Of a DNA stretch of 64,000 bases, positions 36,836 through 44,721 are shown piece after piece. The notes under the pieces were generated by a model. That model made no database searches and had not been told where the DNA came from. It saw nothing but the letters and a program-made list of their open reading frames with translations. Every line of letters begins with the position of its first letter. Positions within the stretch are counted from its first letter, which is position 1. The stretch is from Methylovulum miyakonense HT12 (GTDB lineage Bacteria > Pseudomonadota > Gammaproteobacteria > Methylococcales > Methylomonadaceae), in the NCBI RefSeq assembly GCF_000384075.1, contig NZ_KB913025.1, forward strand, positions 1,058,119 to 1,122,118. The letters run 5' to 3'. The translations under genes were made by a program, and so were the position numbers.

Positions 36836-38182
36836 ATGAAAACCAACAAAACCACGGTTGCCTTCCTTTTGTTCGGCTTCACGGCCTTGGCCATAGCTCT
36901 AGCCGTTTATGTCAAGCCGCCGGTTGTGCAGGAACTTTCCCGCACCGAAAGCTTTGGCGAGCTAACGGTTACACGGCCGCTATGGGGATCGCAAGGCCTG
37001 GCGATAGTTTTTGCTGATACTAAAAAGTTTCCGGCAAGCGTTTTGGGGCGGCGTGTGGCGGCCCTTGGGATGGCCACGGCCATTATCAATCCATGGCCAT
37101 TTTTCAAGCGCTTTAACGCCGCAACCGGGCAGTGCCTTGATGCCAACGCCGCCGCGACATCAATAGCCAGCCTGTTAAAAGGATTGCCGCCAACCTCAAC
37201 AAAACCGCTGGTAATTGCCGGCATCTCCGAGGGGGCATTGCTGCCATTTCTCAATGCCCAGTCAAGCCAGGCCGATACGGCAACTAACCTCGCCATTGAT
37301 TTTTCGGTCAACTTACCTGACGGTTTGGCTGTGTGCCCGCCCCTAGCCAGCCAAGACCCAAAAAATACCTTGCTTGCGTCCACTGCGCTGAAAGGCCATT
37401 GGCGACCGGTCTGGACAGATCATCCTGCCGGGCAAACTGCGGTATTTATTAAGGCCATAGGCAACACCAATACGCGGATTGCGGCTTATGACACGCCGCT
37501 AGACGCCGTATTGCTTGAAGAACTAAAGGCAAGCCTAGGCCAAACCGACCCGTCTTCGCAGCCGTTGCCCTTAGTCGATGTGCCTGCCGCCAAGCCCAAC
37601 GGCACCATTACGGTTTTTTATTCCGGCGACGGTGGCTGGCGTGATTTGGACAGAACCGTGGCCGGGGAAATGGCGGCCCAGAACTATCCGGTGGTGGGCG
37701 TCGACGCGTTGCGTTATTTTTGGGAACGAAAAACACCGGGGCAGGTGGCCGCCGATCTGTCCGCAACAATGGCTTATTACCGGAACAACCGGGGGATAAA
37801 ATTTTTCGTATTGGCAGGCTATTCTTTCGGCGCCGACATCTTGCCTGCCGTTTACAACCGTTTGCCGCAGCAAGACCAAGACAGTGTCAGGTTATTGGTA
37901 TTGCTGGCATTGGCGAATAACGCCGATTTTGAAATCCATGTCTCGGGCTGGCTAGGGCAAAACGCGGGTGAACTTCCCCAAGCGCCTGAATTGGCGAAAA
38001 TACCGAAAACGAAGATTTTATGCATCTATGGCAAGGAAGAAAAATCTGAAACGGCCTGTACCGGTTTGCAAAATAGCGACGCTAACATTTTGGAACTGCC
38101 CGGCGGCCACCATTTTGATCAGGATTATCCCAAACTAACCCGGCAAATTCTGGATGTCTACCGCCAACATGGCATCAATTGA
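36836..38182 (+). CDS. VirJ/AcvB family protein, probable lysyl-phosphatidylglycerol hydrolase
   Basis: 448 residues from ATG 36836. One N-terminal signal-anchor (TVAFLLFGFTALAIALAVYV). The C-terminal alpha/beta-hydrolase (VirJ domain) begins VFYSGDGGWRDLDRTVA and has the nucleophile elbow GYSFGAD (Ser) and a late histidine in LPGGHHFDQDY. An N-terminal half of similar hydrolase type (GISEGALLPF) is also present, as in AcvB. Family knowledge: in Agrobacterium AcvB is a periplasmic lysyl-PG hydrolase paired with the synthase LpiA. The next gene, 31 bp downstream, is MprF/LpiA-like, which supports that reading. Confidence 0.88.
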   Translation: MKTNKTTVAFLLFGFTALAIALAVYVKPPVVQELSRTESFGELTVTRPLWGSQGLAIVFADTKKFPASVLGRRVAALGMATAIINPWPFFKRFNAATGQCLDANAAATSIASLLKGLPPTSTKPLVIAGISEGALLPFLNAQSSQADTATNLAIDFSVNLPDGLAVCPPLASQDPKNTLLASTALKGHWRPVWTDHPAGQTAVFIKAIGNTNTRIAAYDTPLDAVLLEELKASLGQTDPSSQPLPLVDVPAAKPNGTITVFYSGDGGWRDLDRTVAGEMAAQNYPVVGVDALRYFWERKTPGQVAADLSATMAYYRNNRGIKFFVLAGYSFGADILPAVYNRLPQQDQDSVRLLVLLALANNADFEIHVSGWLGQNAGELPQAPELAKIPKTKILCIYGKEEKSETACTGLQNSDANILELPGGHHFDQDYPKLTRQILDVYRQHGIN

Positions 38183-38213
38183 CTTGAGCCTTTCACCACA
38201 CTTCATCTAGCCT

Positions 38214-40796
38214 ATGACCCGCGAAACATTAAGCAGGATTACCCAAAAAACCGTTCACTTATTGCCCGTCGTTTTATTCGCTTGCGCGCTTTACATCGTC
38301 CATACCCAGCTGAAAGCGCATAACTTGGGCGACATCCTGTCATCGTTGCAAACCATGCCTGCGCGGATTATTTGCGCAGCTTTGGCGCTGACAGTGATTA
38401 ATTACCTGGTGCTGGCGGGTTATGACTGGCTGGCCTTACGTTTCACAGGCTACAGCCAAGTCCCGGTGCCCAAAATGATTGCGGCGGCCATGTTAAGTTA
38501 TGCGATCAGTAACAACACCGGGCATGCCTGGGCGGCAGGCGGCTCGATCCGTTACCGGTTTTATTCAAAATGGGGGGTGGCGGGCTGGGATATTTTAAAA
38601 ATATCATTATTCCAAACAGCCACCTATCTTTTAGGTGCATTGAGTTTGGGGTTGGCCGGCAGTTTGCTCTTGCCGCACTATTTATCAACCAAAATTCAAG
38701 AGCCGCAAGCCATCCATTGGGTCAGTTTGGTTTGCGCCGCGGCATTACTGGCCTATTGGGCGGCTGTCCTGCTGTGGCGCAAACCGCTCGCCATTAAGGG
38801 CTTCGAATTAGTTTTACCGTCGCCAGCGATGACACTATCCCAAACAGTGGTGTCCAGCCTCGATATTATCCTGTCGGCGCTGGTGCTTTGGGCATTGTTG
38901 CTCGGTAAGGTCAATATTGGTTTTGGCGCCTTCCTGGTGGTGTTTGTGGTGGCGCAGGCCGTGGGCGTGATTAGCCAGGTGCCTGGCGGTATCGGCGTGT
39001 TTGAAAGCACTTTTCTATGGCTCATGTCGGATATCGAAGCGATTGATCAACATTTAATTTTAATCGGCGCATTGCTGCTGTTCCGGGTTATTTACTACTT
39101 CGTGCCGTTGCTGCTGGCCGGCGTTGGCCTGCTGGGTTACGAGATTTACAGCCGGCGGGAGAGGATAGCCGAAGGCAGTACGGCGCTGCGGCAGGCAATA
39201 ACGGCCATCGTGCCACAACTCTATTCGCTATTGCTGTTGCTGGCCGGCGGTATTTTGCTGGCTTCCGGTTCGATGCCTGCAAACTCGGCGGCAATGGGCT
39301 GGCTATGCAAACTGGTGCCCTTGCCCGTCATCGAGCTGTCGCATCTTACAGGCAGCCTGATTGGCGTGCTGCTGTTATTCTTAGCACGGGGCATCCGGCT
39401 CAAGATTGATGCGGCTTGGTACGGCAGTATGTTGCTGCTGGGTTTGGGCACCGTTGCTTCGCTGCTCAAGGGGTTTGATTGGCGGGAAGCCTCGGTGTTA
39501 TTGTTGATACTGCTGTTGATGTCGCCAACGCGCAGTTATTTTCAACGCCAGTCATCGTTGTTGCACATGTCTTTTTCAAAATCCTGGTCGGCAGCCATTG
39601 TGATGGTGCTGGCGGGCTCAATTTGGTTAGGTTTTTTTGCTTACCGGGATGCCAGCTACGCGCACGAATTATGGTGGCAGTTTTCCTATGAAGACAACGC
39701 GCCAAGGTTTTTACGGGCATTGCTGCTGATAGCGGTAGTGACGGTGTCCTTGGGTTTGGCGCGGTTGCTCAGTGTCGCCCCGCCCCACTTGCCGACAAAG
39801 CCATCGGCAACCGAGCTGGCTGAAGCACAGCGCTTGGTCTGGCAAGGCCAGCAAACCCAAGGGTTCCTGGCCTTGCTAGGCGATAAGCAGCTGTTTTGGA
39901 ATCCTGGGCGTAACGCTTTCATCATGTATGCAATAACGCCGCAATTCTGGATAGCCATGGGTGACCCGGTCGGTGAACCCTTGGCTTGTGCAAACCTACT
40001 TTGGCAATTTGAGGAGCAGGCCGACCGTTTTGGCGCAAAAGCCGTGTTTTATCAGGTCAGCCAGGAATGGTTGCCGCATTACCTTGATTTAGGCCTGTCG
40101 TTGTTCAAACTGGGGGAAGAGGCGCGCGTAAATTTGGCAACCTTTAGCCTGCAAGGTAAGCGGCATGACGCCCAGCGCAGCGCCCGCAATAAATTCGGCA
40201 AAACCGGTTATGTCTTTGAAATATTGTCCGGGGCGGCCGTGGATGCCGCGCTACCAACCTTGCGGCAGATTTCCGATGCGTGGCTGGCGAACAAAAACAC
40301 CCGCGAAAAAGGGTTCTCGCTGGGTTTTTTCGACGAAGATTATTTACGCCGGACCGATGTTGCCGTGATAAAAAACGGGTCGGGGCACATCAAGGCGTTT
40401 GCCAATCTCTGGCAAACCGCAAGCCATCAGGAATTATCCATCGACTTGATGCGTTATGACCCGGACAGTCCAAAAGGCATCATGGATTTTTTGTTTGCCG
40501 AGCTGTTGCTATGGGGTAAGGCCGAAAATTACCATTGGTTTTCGTTAGGCATGGCACCGTTGGCCGGGCTGGAACGCCGGCCTTTGGCGCCGTTGTGGCA
40601 TAAGATTGGCGCCACTATTTTCGACATGGGCGACCAATTCTACAATTTTGAAGGGCTGTACGAATACAAGGCGAAATTTTTACCGCAATGGCAACCGCGC
40701 TATCTGGCTGCCCCGGCAGGTTTAGCCATGCCCCGCACATTAATGGCGATCACCCGGCAAATTTCAGGGGGCTGGCAAGGGATTTTTAGCAAATAG
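38214..40796 (+). CDS. mprF: Phosphatidylglycerol lysyltransferase/flippase MprF
   Basis: 860 residues. The N-terminal part (about 1-500) is a multi-helix flippase domain: SYAISNNTGHAWAAGGSIRYRFY, GVISQVPGGIGVFES and so on. The C-terminal soluble DUF2156 domain (about 530-860) contains AITPQFWIAMGDPVGE, VATF-like LATFSLQGKRHDAQRSARNK and the end MGDQFYNFEGLYEYKAKFLP with QPRYLA. MprF transfers lysine from Lys-tRNA to PG and flips it outward, changing envelope charge and resistance to cationic peptides and acid. The upstream virJ-like gene would remove the modification. Confidence 0.92.
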   Translation: MTRETLSRITQKTVHLLPVVLFACALYIVHTQLKAHNLGDILSSLQTMPARIICAALALTVINYLVLAGYDWLALRFTGYSQVPVPKMIAAAMLSYAISNNTGHAWAAGGSIRYRFYSKWGVAGWDILKISLFQTATYLLGALSLGLAGSLLLPHYLSTKIQEPQAIHWVSLVCAAALLAYWAAVLLWRKPLAIKGFELVLPSPAMTLSQTVVSSLDIILSALVLWALLLGKVNIGFGAFLVVFVVAQAVGVISQVPGGIGVFESTFLWLMSDIEAIDQHLILIGALLLFRVIYYFVPLLLAGVGLLGYEIYSRRERIAEGSTALRQAITAIVPQLYSLLLLLAGGILLASGSMPANSAAMGWLCKLVPLPVIELSHLTGSLIGVLLLFLARGIRLKIDAAWYGSMLLLGLGTVASLLKGFDWREASVLLLILLLMSPTRSYFQRQSSLLHMSFSKSWSAAIVMVLAGSIWLGFFAYRDASYAHELWWQFSYEDNAPRFLRALLLIAVVTVSLGLARLLSVAPPHLPTKPSATELAEAQRLVWQGQQTQGFLALLGDKQLFWNPGRNAFIMYAITPQFWIAMGDPVGEPLACANLLWQFEEQADRFGAKAVFYQVSQEWLPHYLDLGLSLFKLGEEARVNLATFSLQGKRHDAQRSARNKFGKTGYVFEILSGAAVDAALPTLRQISDAWLANKNTREKGFSLGFFDEDYLRRTDVAVIKNGSGHIKAFANLWQTASHQELSIDLMRYDPDSPKGIMDFLFAELLLWGKAENYHWFSLGMAPLAGLERRPLAPLWHKIGATIFDMGDQFYNFEGLYEYKAKFLPQWQPRYLAAPAGLAMPRTLMAITRQISGGWQGIFSK

Positions 40797-40866
40797 GGAC
40801 ATGACAATCCCCGGACACATCTTGGGCTTTCCCTTAACCCCCCAATAGTGGCTAAAAATATCCCGC

Positions 40867-41040
40867 TTATTGGTCTTGTTCAGTTTTAGGTTTGTGGTTT
40901 GCAGAAGGTTTGCTGACTACCGTTTCGGCAGCGACTTGTTGTTCGGTCGTTTCCGCGTAAGCATCGTCAAACGGTATAGGCGCCGCCGAAATTAAAATTA
41001 ACGCCGTATACCGGGCCAACCTGTGGATATGTTTCATCAT
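40867..41040 (-). CDS. 57-residue secreted peptide
   Basis: 57 residues, MMKHIHRLARYTALILISA at the start, then PIPFDDAYAE and a polar tail TTEQQVAAETVVSKPSANHK ending KTEQDQ. A strong ribosome-binding site, AGAGGAAA, lies 5-6 bases before ATG 41040. The N-terminus resembles that of 36032-36376. The hydrophobic core is short for a signal peptide but consistent with one. It converges on mprF, 70 bp from its stop. Function unknown; the reading frame, RBS and match to the second protein make it likely to be real. Confidence 0.6.
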   Translation of the reverse strand: MMKHIHRLARYTALILISAAPIPFDDAYAETTEQQVAAETVVSKPSANHKPKTEQDQ

Positions 41041-41349
41041 AAAATTTCCTCTAAGAATTTAGCTTGGGCCTGCCGATGCCCGTAACAAGCATCAACAGGT
41101 TATCAGCCAATTCCATGCCATTTATTAAAACAGCAACAAATTCAAAGGGAAGGGGGTTTTATAGACCGTATCCCCTAAAAATAGCGGAGGGCGATTGGTT
41201 GAAACAAACCGTAATGGCCGGGGTTTATCAACTACTACCGGCAACCCATACGGCATGCCTTGTGGCATAGTTTTGCTAGCCTATGGCAAGCGTTTTACTG
41301 TTGCAATCATGGGCTGGAAACCGCGTAACTTCAACTAAACAGCATTGCC
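41041..41349. other. Intergenic region with no recognised feature
   Basis: About 310 bp between two minus-strand genes. Small open frames on both strands have neither ribosome-binding sites nor recognisable products. It likely carries the promoter of the 57-residue gene near 41041-41120. Confidence 0.4.
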
Positions 41350-42054
41350 CTAACCATTACCGGGCATCAACTTAAGCAGCCAAGAGGCAAAGCTTTCACG
41401 GCTCCGTGAGCAAATAATGACCTTGCCTTGCCCCGAAAACTTCAGCACCATGCCTTCACCGCTGGTGACGCTGTTGACGATTTGTCCAAAAAAACCGCCG
41501 CTGTTGCTGGTGGCGACCGTGATTTCATGATGCAAACGGCTATCCCAGGCCACCACATGGGCGTTGTCGATAACCACATCCTTGCCCGGCTCGACATCAA
41601 TCGCAAAACTGGAGCCAAAGCCTGACACCGCCAACTTGCCCATGCCCGTGGCTTCCATGATAAAAAACCCGCCAGTGCCGCCAAATAAGGCCGAACCGAC
41701 ATTTTGGGTACGGACGTTCAGGCTGACCCCGCTTTCCGCCGCGACAAACGCGCCATCGGTGAGCTTATAGCTGGCATGGCCGACTTCCAGCACTTCAATC
41801 GCCCCCGGCAACGTCGGTGACAACAGGCAATCGCCATCACCGCGTGTTGCTTCGATATGGGTTTGGAAGAACGATTCGCCATTGGCAAAGCGGCGCATCA
41901 ACGCACTGCCAATGCCGCCCGTGATTTTGCCTTTCAAGTCCAAGGCGCTTTCCATCATGACCATCGCATTAGATTCGCAATAGATTTTTTCACCGCGTTG
42001 CATGCTGACATGCAAAAATGGGTCGACATCACCAGTAACGGTAAACTGTGCCAT
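41350..42054 (-). CDS. AIM24 / TIGR00266 family protein
   Basis: 234 residues from ATG 42054 (an upstream in-frame start at 42111 adds non-conserved sequence). The family layout is visible: FTVTGDVDPFLHVSMQRGEKIYCES, MVMMESALDLKGKITGG, FQTHIEATRGDGDCLLSP, a double-psi-like beta repeat with GVSLNVRTQNVGSALFGGTG, GGFFIMEATGMGKLAVSGFG and VVAWDSRLHHEITVAT. No catalytic residues are known for the family, and its bacterial function is unsettled. Cytoplasmic, no signal peptide. Confidence 0.88.
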   Translation of the reverse strand: MAQFTVTGDVDPFLHVSMQRGEKIYCESNAMVMMESALDLKGKITGGIGSALMRRFANGESFFQTHIEATRGDGDCLLSPTLPGAIEVLEVGHASYKLTDGAFVAAESGVSLNVRTQNVGSALFGGTGGFFIMEATGMGKLAVSGFGSSFAIDVEPGKDVVIDNAHVVAWDSRLHHEITVATSNSGGFFGQIVNSVTSGEGMVLKFSGQGKVIICSRSRESFASWLLKLMPGNG

Positions 42055-42233
42055 AAGCTGATATCCTCTAGGGTAGGTTTTATTAAAATTGAAGGGTTCA
42101 AGCGAAAGCAATCAGGCTTAAAAAAAGCCAGCCACAAAGATACCAGATTGGGATATTAAAGAAAGCGTGGACAGATCAGAAACAGCATTAAGGAACACCT
42201 AAGAATGGATGCGCATACTCGGCTTAAGCCAAC

Positions 42234-42240
42234 GTTAGAC
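42234..42240 (+). other. Cassette-boundary core site GTTAGAC
   Basis: GTTAGAC fits the R' consensus GTTRRRY. It is preceded by GGCTTAAGCCAAC, which resembles the L'-spacer part of an attC site (compare CCCCTTAACGTAAC before the core at 43743). A convincing left half was not found, so this may be a decayed attC or an attI remnant. Confidence 0.55.
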
Positions 42241-42259
42241 AATAGTCGTTAAGGAATCC

Positions 42260-42814
42260 ATGAATAACTATAACTTGACTTCAATCCAAGAAAAAAATGG
42301 AAATTGTTATCTTCAAACTTCCTTTTATCAACTTCCAGTATGTGTCTCAAAAGAGTTGATTGAACGAGTACTTGAAAATGATTTACTTGAAAATATCCAT
42401 GACATTTTAAAATCAGGAAAAGTTGAGTTATTCTGGGTGGATGAAAAACAGAATATGATTTTTATAGATAGACTATTATCCAAAAATCCTGATGCATCAT
42501 TTTTGCCCAATGGATTAAAAGACCAAATACTCAATGCATCTTTGAGAAAGCAACCTTACAGTTTTTTTATTGAGAGAGGTATTTCACAAAACTCAAGAGG
42601 CTTATTTGAAATGAAACTTAGGTTGTCTTGTGAGGCAAAGCCACATAAAAAAGGTTTCAAGCATGGCTATAAGCTTTCTATTGTTGCAGGCACTTCTCTT
42701 TTTCTACTATTGGTAGATAGTGATTTGAAAATAGTCTCAGTTACCGAAAAAGAGGAATACATATTGCCAAACAAGGCATTTATTAAACCCGAAATAACTG
42801 GCAGAGAAAATTAA
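42260..42814 (+). CDS. Cassette-borne hypothetical protein 1
   Basis: 184 residues, family not recognised. It is an AT-rich gene lying wholly within a predicted cassette; the start lies 20 bp after the core site and the stop 2 bp before the attC-like site, the compact spacing usual for gene cassettes. The product is predicted soluble with no signal peptide: VCVSKELIERVLENDLLENIHDIL near the start (in short form SKELIERVLEND), FWVDEKQNMIFIDRL, YSFFIERGISQNS and a hydrophobic strand LSIVAGTSLFLLLVDSD near the C-terminus. Weak AAGGAATCC precedes the ATG. Codon and base use differ sharply from neighbours, consistent with horizontal origin. Confidence 0.7.
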   Translation: MNNYNLTSIQEKNGNCYLQTSFYQLPVCVSKELIERVLENDLLENIHDILKSGKVELFWVDEKQNMIFIDRLLSKNPDASFLPNGLKDQILNASLRKQPYSFFIERGISQNSRGLFEMKLRLSCEAKPHKKGFKHGYKLSIVAGTSLFLLLVDSDLKIVSVTEKEEYILPNKAFIKPEITGREN

Positions 42815-42816
42815 AT

Positions 42817-42853
42817 GTCTAACCCAACGCTCCAGCGGAGCTTTGCGTTAGGC
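42817..42853 (+). repeat. Short attC-like recombination site between cassettes
   Basis: GTCTAAC (R'', 42817-42823) and GTTAGGC (R', 42847-42853) are complementary with one G-T pair. Inside them, GCTCC and GGAGC form a 5-bp stem with an AGC loop, separated by CCAAC and TTTGC spacers. At 37 bp this is shorter than described attC sites, so the central part may be deleted, but the order R'', L'', loop, L', R' is kept. Confidence 0.6.
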
Positions 42854-42870
42854 GCTAAAGGAGGTCAACG

Positions 42871-43602
42871 ATGAATAAAGGTGTGGTTTCATATCAATGT
42901 TCATGTGTAGGTATTAATTTCAATGATTATAAAATTGAAATTGACGCACTTCCTTTATTGGGCTTTGCAATTAAAGCAGACGGCTCTCTTTTGGAAATAG
43001 ATGTGGAATTAGTTGATATATTTGATGAATCAACAGCAAATAAGTTGGCTTATGATTCGGTCTGTAAATTACTAGACCATATTTGCCTGATGTTTTTAGT
43101 AAAAACTGGTGAACCACGTCAAATTCGTATTTCACTTCCTCAAGAATTTGAGTCAGAAGTTCGTTTGACTGTACATAACATGTATCAAGCACAATTTATA
43201 GAAAATATCCAGCTTCAAGTTTTCCCTAATCCAAAAAGCTTGGATTCATTAAAAATGCAAGTTGAAAATTATTGGGGTTCTCACAATGTACATATGAGGC
43301 TTTTTCGAAATTCAATATCACAAGAAGATCCGGTAACTAGATATTTGCTCTTATACAATCTGTTGCTTTTTATACATTCTGATCAGCAAAAAGAACTTGA
43401 TAAATTCATTGCTAAGATTGATACGAATGTAGAACGTAAACCAAGCCCCAAAGATAATAAACCTGAAACTATTTATACCCGCCTAAGAAACGAAATTGGG
43501 CATAATAGACAAGGTGTCAAATCTCAAACTACTATAAAAGAAATAACAGAGCAGCTATCAAAGTTTACTGATATTGTTAAGCAAGTAGTTCTTAACCCAT
43601 AA
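42871..43602 (+). CDS. Cassette-borne protein 2 with a HEPN-like RNEIGH motif
   Basis: 243 residues, family not known to me by name. A beta-rich N-terminal half (about 1-120) is followed by an alpha-helical C-terminal part containing DPVTRYLLLYNLLLFIH and then IYTRLRNEIGHNRQG. The R-N-E-I-G-H at 206-211 fits the R-x4-6-H motif of HEPN nucleases, and the flanking helices have the right spacing. A clear AAAGGAGG lies 8 bases before the ATG. The gene is AT-rich, single in its cassette and ends 23 bp before attC. A ribonuclease toxin or anti-phage role is inference. Confidence 0.72.
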   Translation: MNKGVVSYQCSCVGINFNDYKIEIDALPLLGFAIKADGSLLEIDVELVDIFDESTANKLAYDSVCKLLDHICLMFLVKTGEPRQIRISLPQEFESEVRLTVHNMYQAQFIENIQLQVFPNPKSLDSLKMQVENYWGSHNVHMRLFRNSISQEDPVTRYLLLYNLLLFIHSDQQKELDKFIAKIDTNVERKPSPKDNKPETIYTRLRNEIGHNRQGVKSQTTIKEITEQLSKFTDIVKQVVLNP

Positions 43603-43625
43603 TCCGTGTAGCGGTGTTCCGTCCA

Positions 43626-43749
43626 GCCTAACAAACCGTTCAAAGGGATGCGCCGCCCGTTGGCGGTTTTGGGGGTTTGTTTTTATCAAGGTTCTGCGAC
43701 TTCGCTTAAGCACGCAGAGGCGACGTGCCCCCTTAACGTAACGTTATGC
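43626..43749 (+). repeat. attC site closing cassette 2
   Basis: 124 bp. R'' GCCTAAC (43626-43632), spacer AAACC, L'' GTTCAAAGGG (43638-43647); on the right L' CCCCTTAAC (ends 43737), spacer GTAAC and R' GTTATGC (43743-43749). L'' and L' pair apart from an extra C in L'' and one mismatch, the asymmetry that sets strand choice in attC folding. The middle holds smaller stems (GCCGCC/GGCGGT). Confidence 0.75.
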
Positions 43750-43833
43750 ACCGTTTGGGCTCCGCAGCCACTTTCCATAACCCCCGCTTCCCTGTATTCT
43801 ATAAAAAATCATCACCTTGTTGACGCTTAAATC

Positions 43834-44721
43834 ATGTCTAACCAAACCCTTGATATTTCCTGGAAAAACTACCTCACACTCTGTAAACCCAATGTGGTTT
43901 TGGAAATGCTGTTCACAGCCGTGGTCGGCATGTTGCTTGCCGTACCCGGGATGCCAGCGATTGCAACCGTTTTTTATGCCACGTTAGGCATCGCGCTTGC
44001 CGCTTCGTCAGCCGCCGCGATCAACCATTTCATCGACCGCAAGGCCGATGCGCAAATGGCCCGCACCGAAAACCGCCCTTTACCTAAAGGCAATTTAACG
44101 GCAACCAATGTCATGGCGTTCGCCATTGTGCTGGGGGCCGCCTCGATGCTGATCCTGGTGCTGATGGTCAATGTCCTGACCGCGATCCTGACCTTTTTGT
44201 CGCTGTTCGGCTATGCGGTTGTTTATACGCTGTATCTGAAACGCGCCACCCCGCAAAACATCGTCATCGGCGGTGCGTTTGGCGCGACCCCGCCATTATT
44301 GGGATGGTGCGCGATGACCAACAGCATCCACCCTTATGCCCTGCTGTTGGTGCTGATTATTTTCGTTTGGACACCGCCGCATTTCTGGGCATTGGCCATT
44401 GCCCGGCGCGAGGAATACGCCAAGGTCAATATCCCCATGTTGCCGGTCACGCATGGCGTGGAATTCACCCGCTTACAAATTTTGCTGTACACCGTATTGC
44501 TGCTCATCGTCACGATATTGCCTTATTTGACGGGCATGAGCGGGCTGATCTATTTAGGCGTGACGTTGCCTTTAGGGATTTTCTTCATTTATCTGGCGGT
44601 CTTGATGATGCGCACCAAAGATAACAAGACCGCGATGAAAACCTTTGGCTTTTCCATCGTCTATATCACCGTATTGTTTGCGGCCCTACTCATCGACCAT
44701 TATGTTTTCCTGACGCTATGA
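43834..44721 (+). CDS. cyoE: Heme o synthase (protoheme IX farnesyltransferase)
   Basis: 295 residues, about nine helices, UbiA superfamily. The first prenyl-diphosphate site is NHFIDRKADAQMARTENRP and the second loop carries YTLYLKRATPQNIVIGG. Opening WKNYLTLCKPNVVLEML is typical of CyoE/CtaB. It adds farnesyl to heme b to make heme o for terminal oxidases. No oxidase subunit genes are adjacent. It overlaps the YbiB-like gene by 4 bp (ATGA). Confidence 0.92.
   Translation: MSNQTLDISWKNYLTLCKPNVVLEMLFTAVVGMLLAVPGMPAIATVFYATLGIALAASSAAAINHFIDRKADAQMARTENRPLPKGNLTATNVMAFAIVLGAASMLILVLMVNVLTAILTFLSLFGYAVVYTLYLKRATPQNIVIGGAFGATPPLLGWCAMTNSIHPYALLLVLIIFVWTPPHFWALAIARREEYAKVNIPMLPVTHGVEFTRLQILLYTVLLLIVTILPYLTGMSGLIYLGVTLPLGIFFIYLAVLMMRTKDNKTAMKTFGFSIVYITVLFAALLIDHYVFLTL

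Larger units (their letters stand above)
42234..43749 (+). mobile_element. Two-cassette integron-type array without integrase (CALIN-like)
   Basis: Three GTTRRRY-type core sites lie in the same direction: GTTAGAC at 42234-42240, GTTAGGC at 42847-42853 and GTTATGC at 43743-43749. The latter two close attC-like inverted repeats. Between them sit exactly one plus-strand gene each, both much richer in A+T than the flanking chromosome. Cassette one is about 613 bp, cassette two about 896 bp. No integrase gene is in the window, and the flanks are ordinary chromosomal genes (AIM24-like and heme o synthase). The last core site departs from GTTRRRY at one position. Confidence 0.7.

Noticed and set aside
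41064-41270. Plus-strand 68-codon frame
   Set aside because: No ribosome-binding site, no family features, overlaps the promoter of the 57-residue gene.
41270-41290. TGGCAT and TTGC as a sigma-54 promoter
   Set aside because: Spacing between GG and GC is 9 bp; the consensus needs 10.
42095-42240. Full attC with left half near GTTCAAGC at about 42095
   Set aside because: No R'' box precedes it and it would reach into the promoter of the AIM24-like gene; only the right core site was called.
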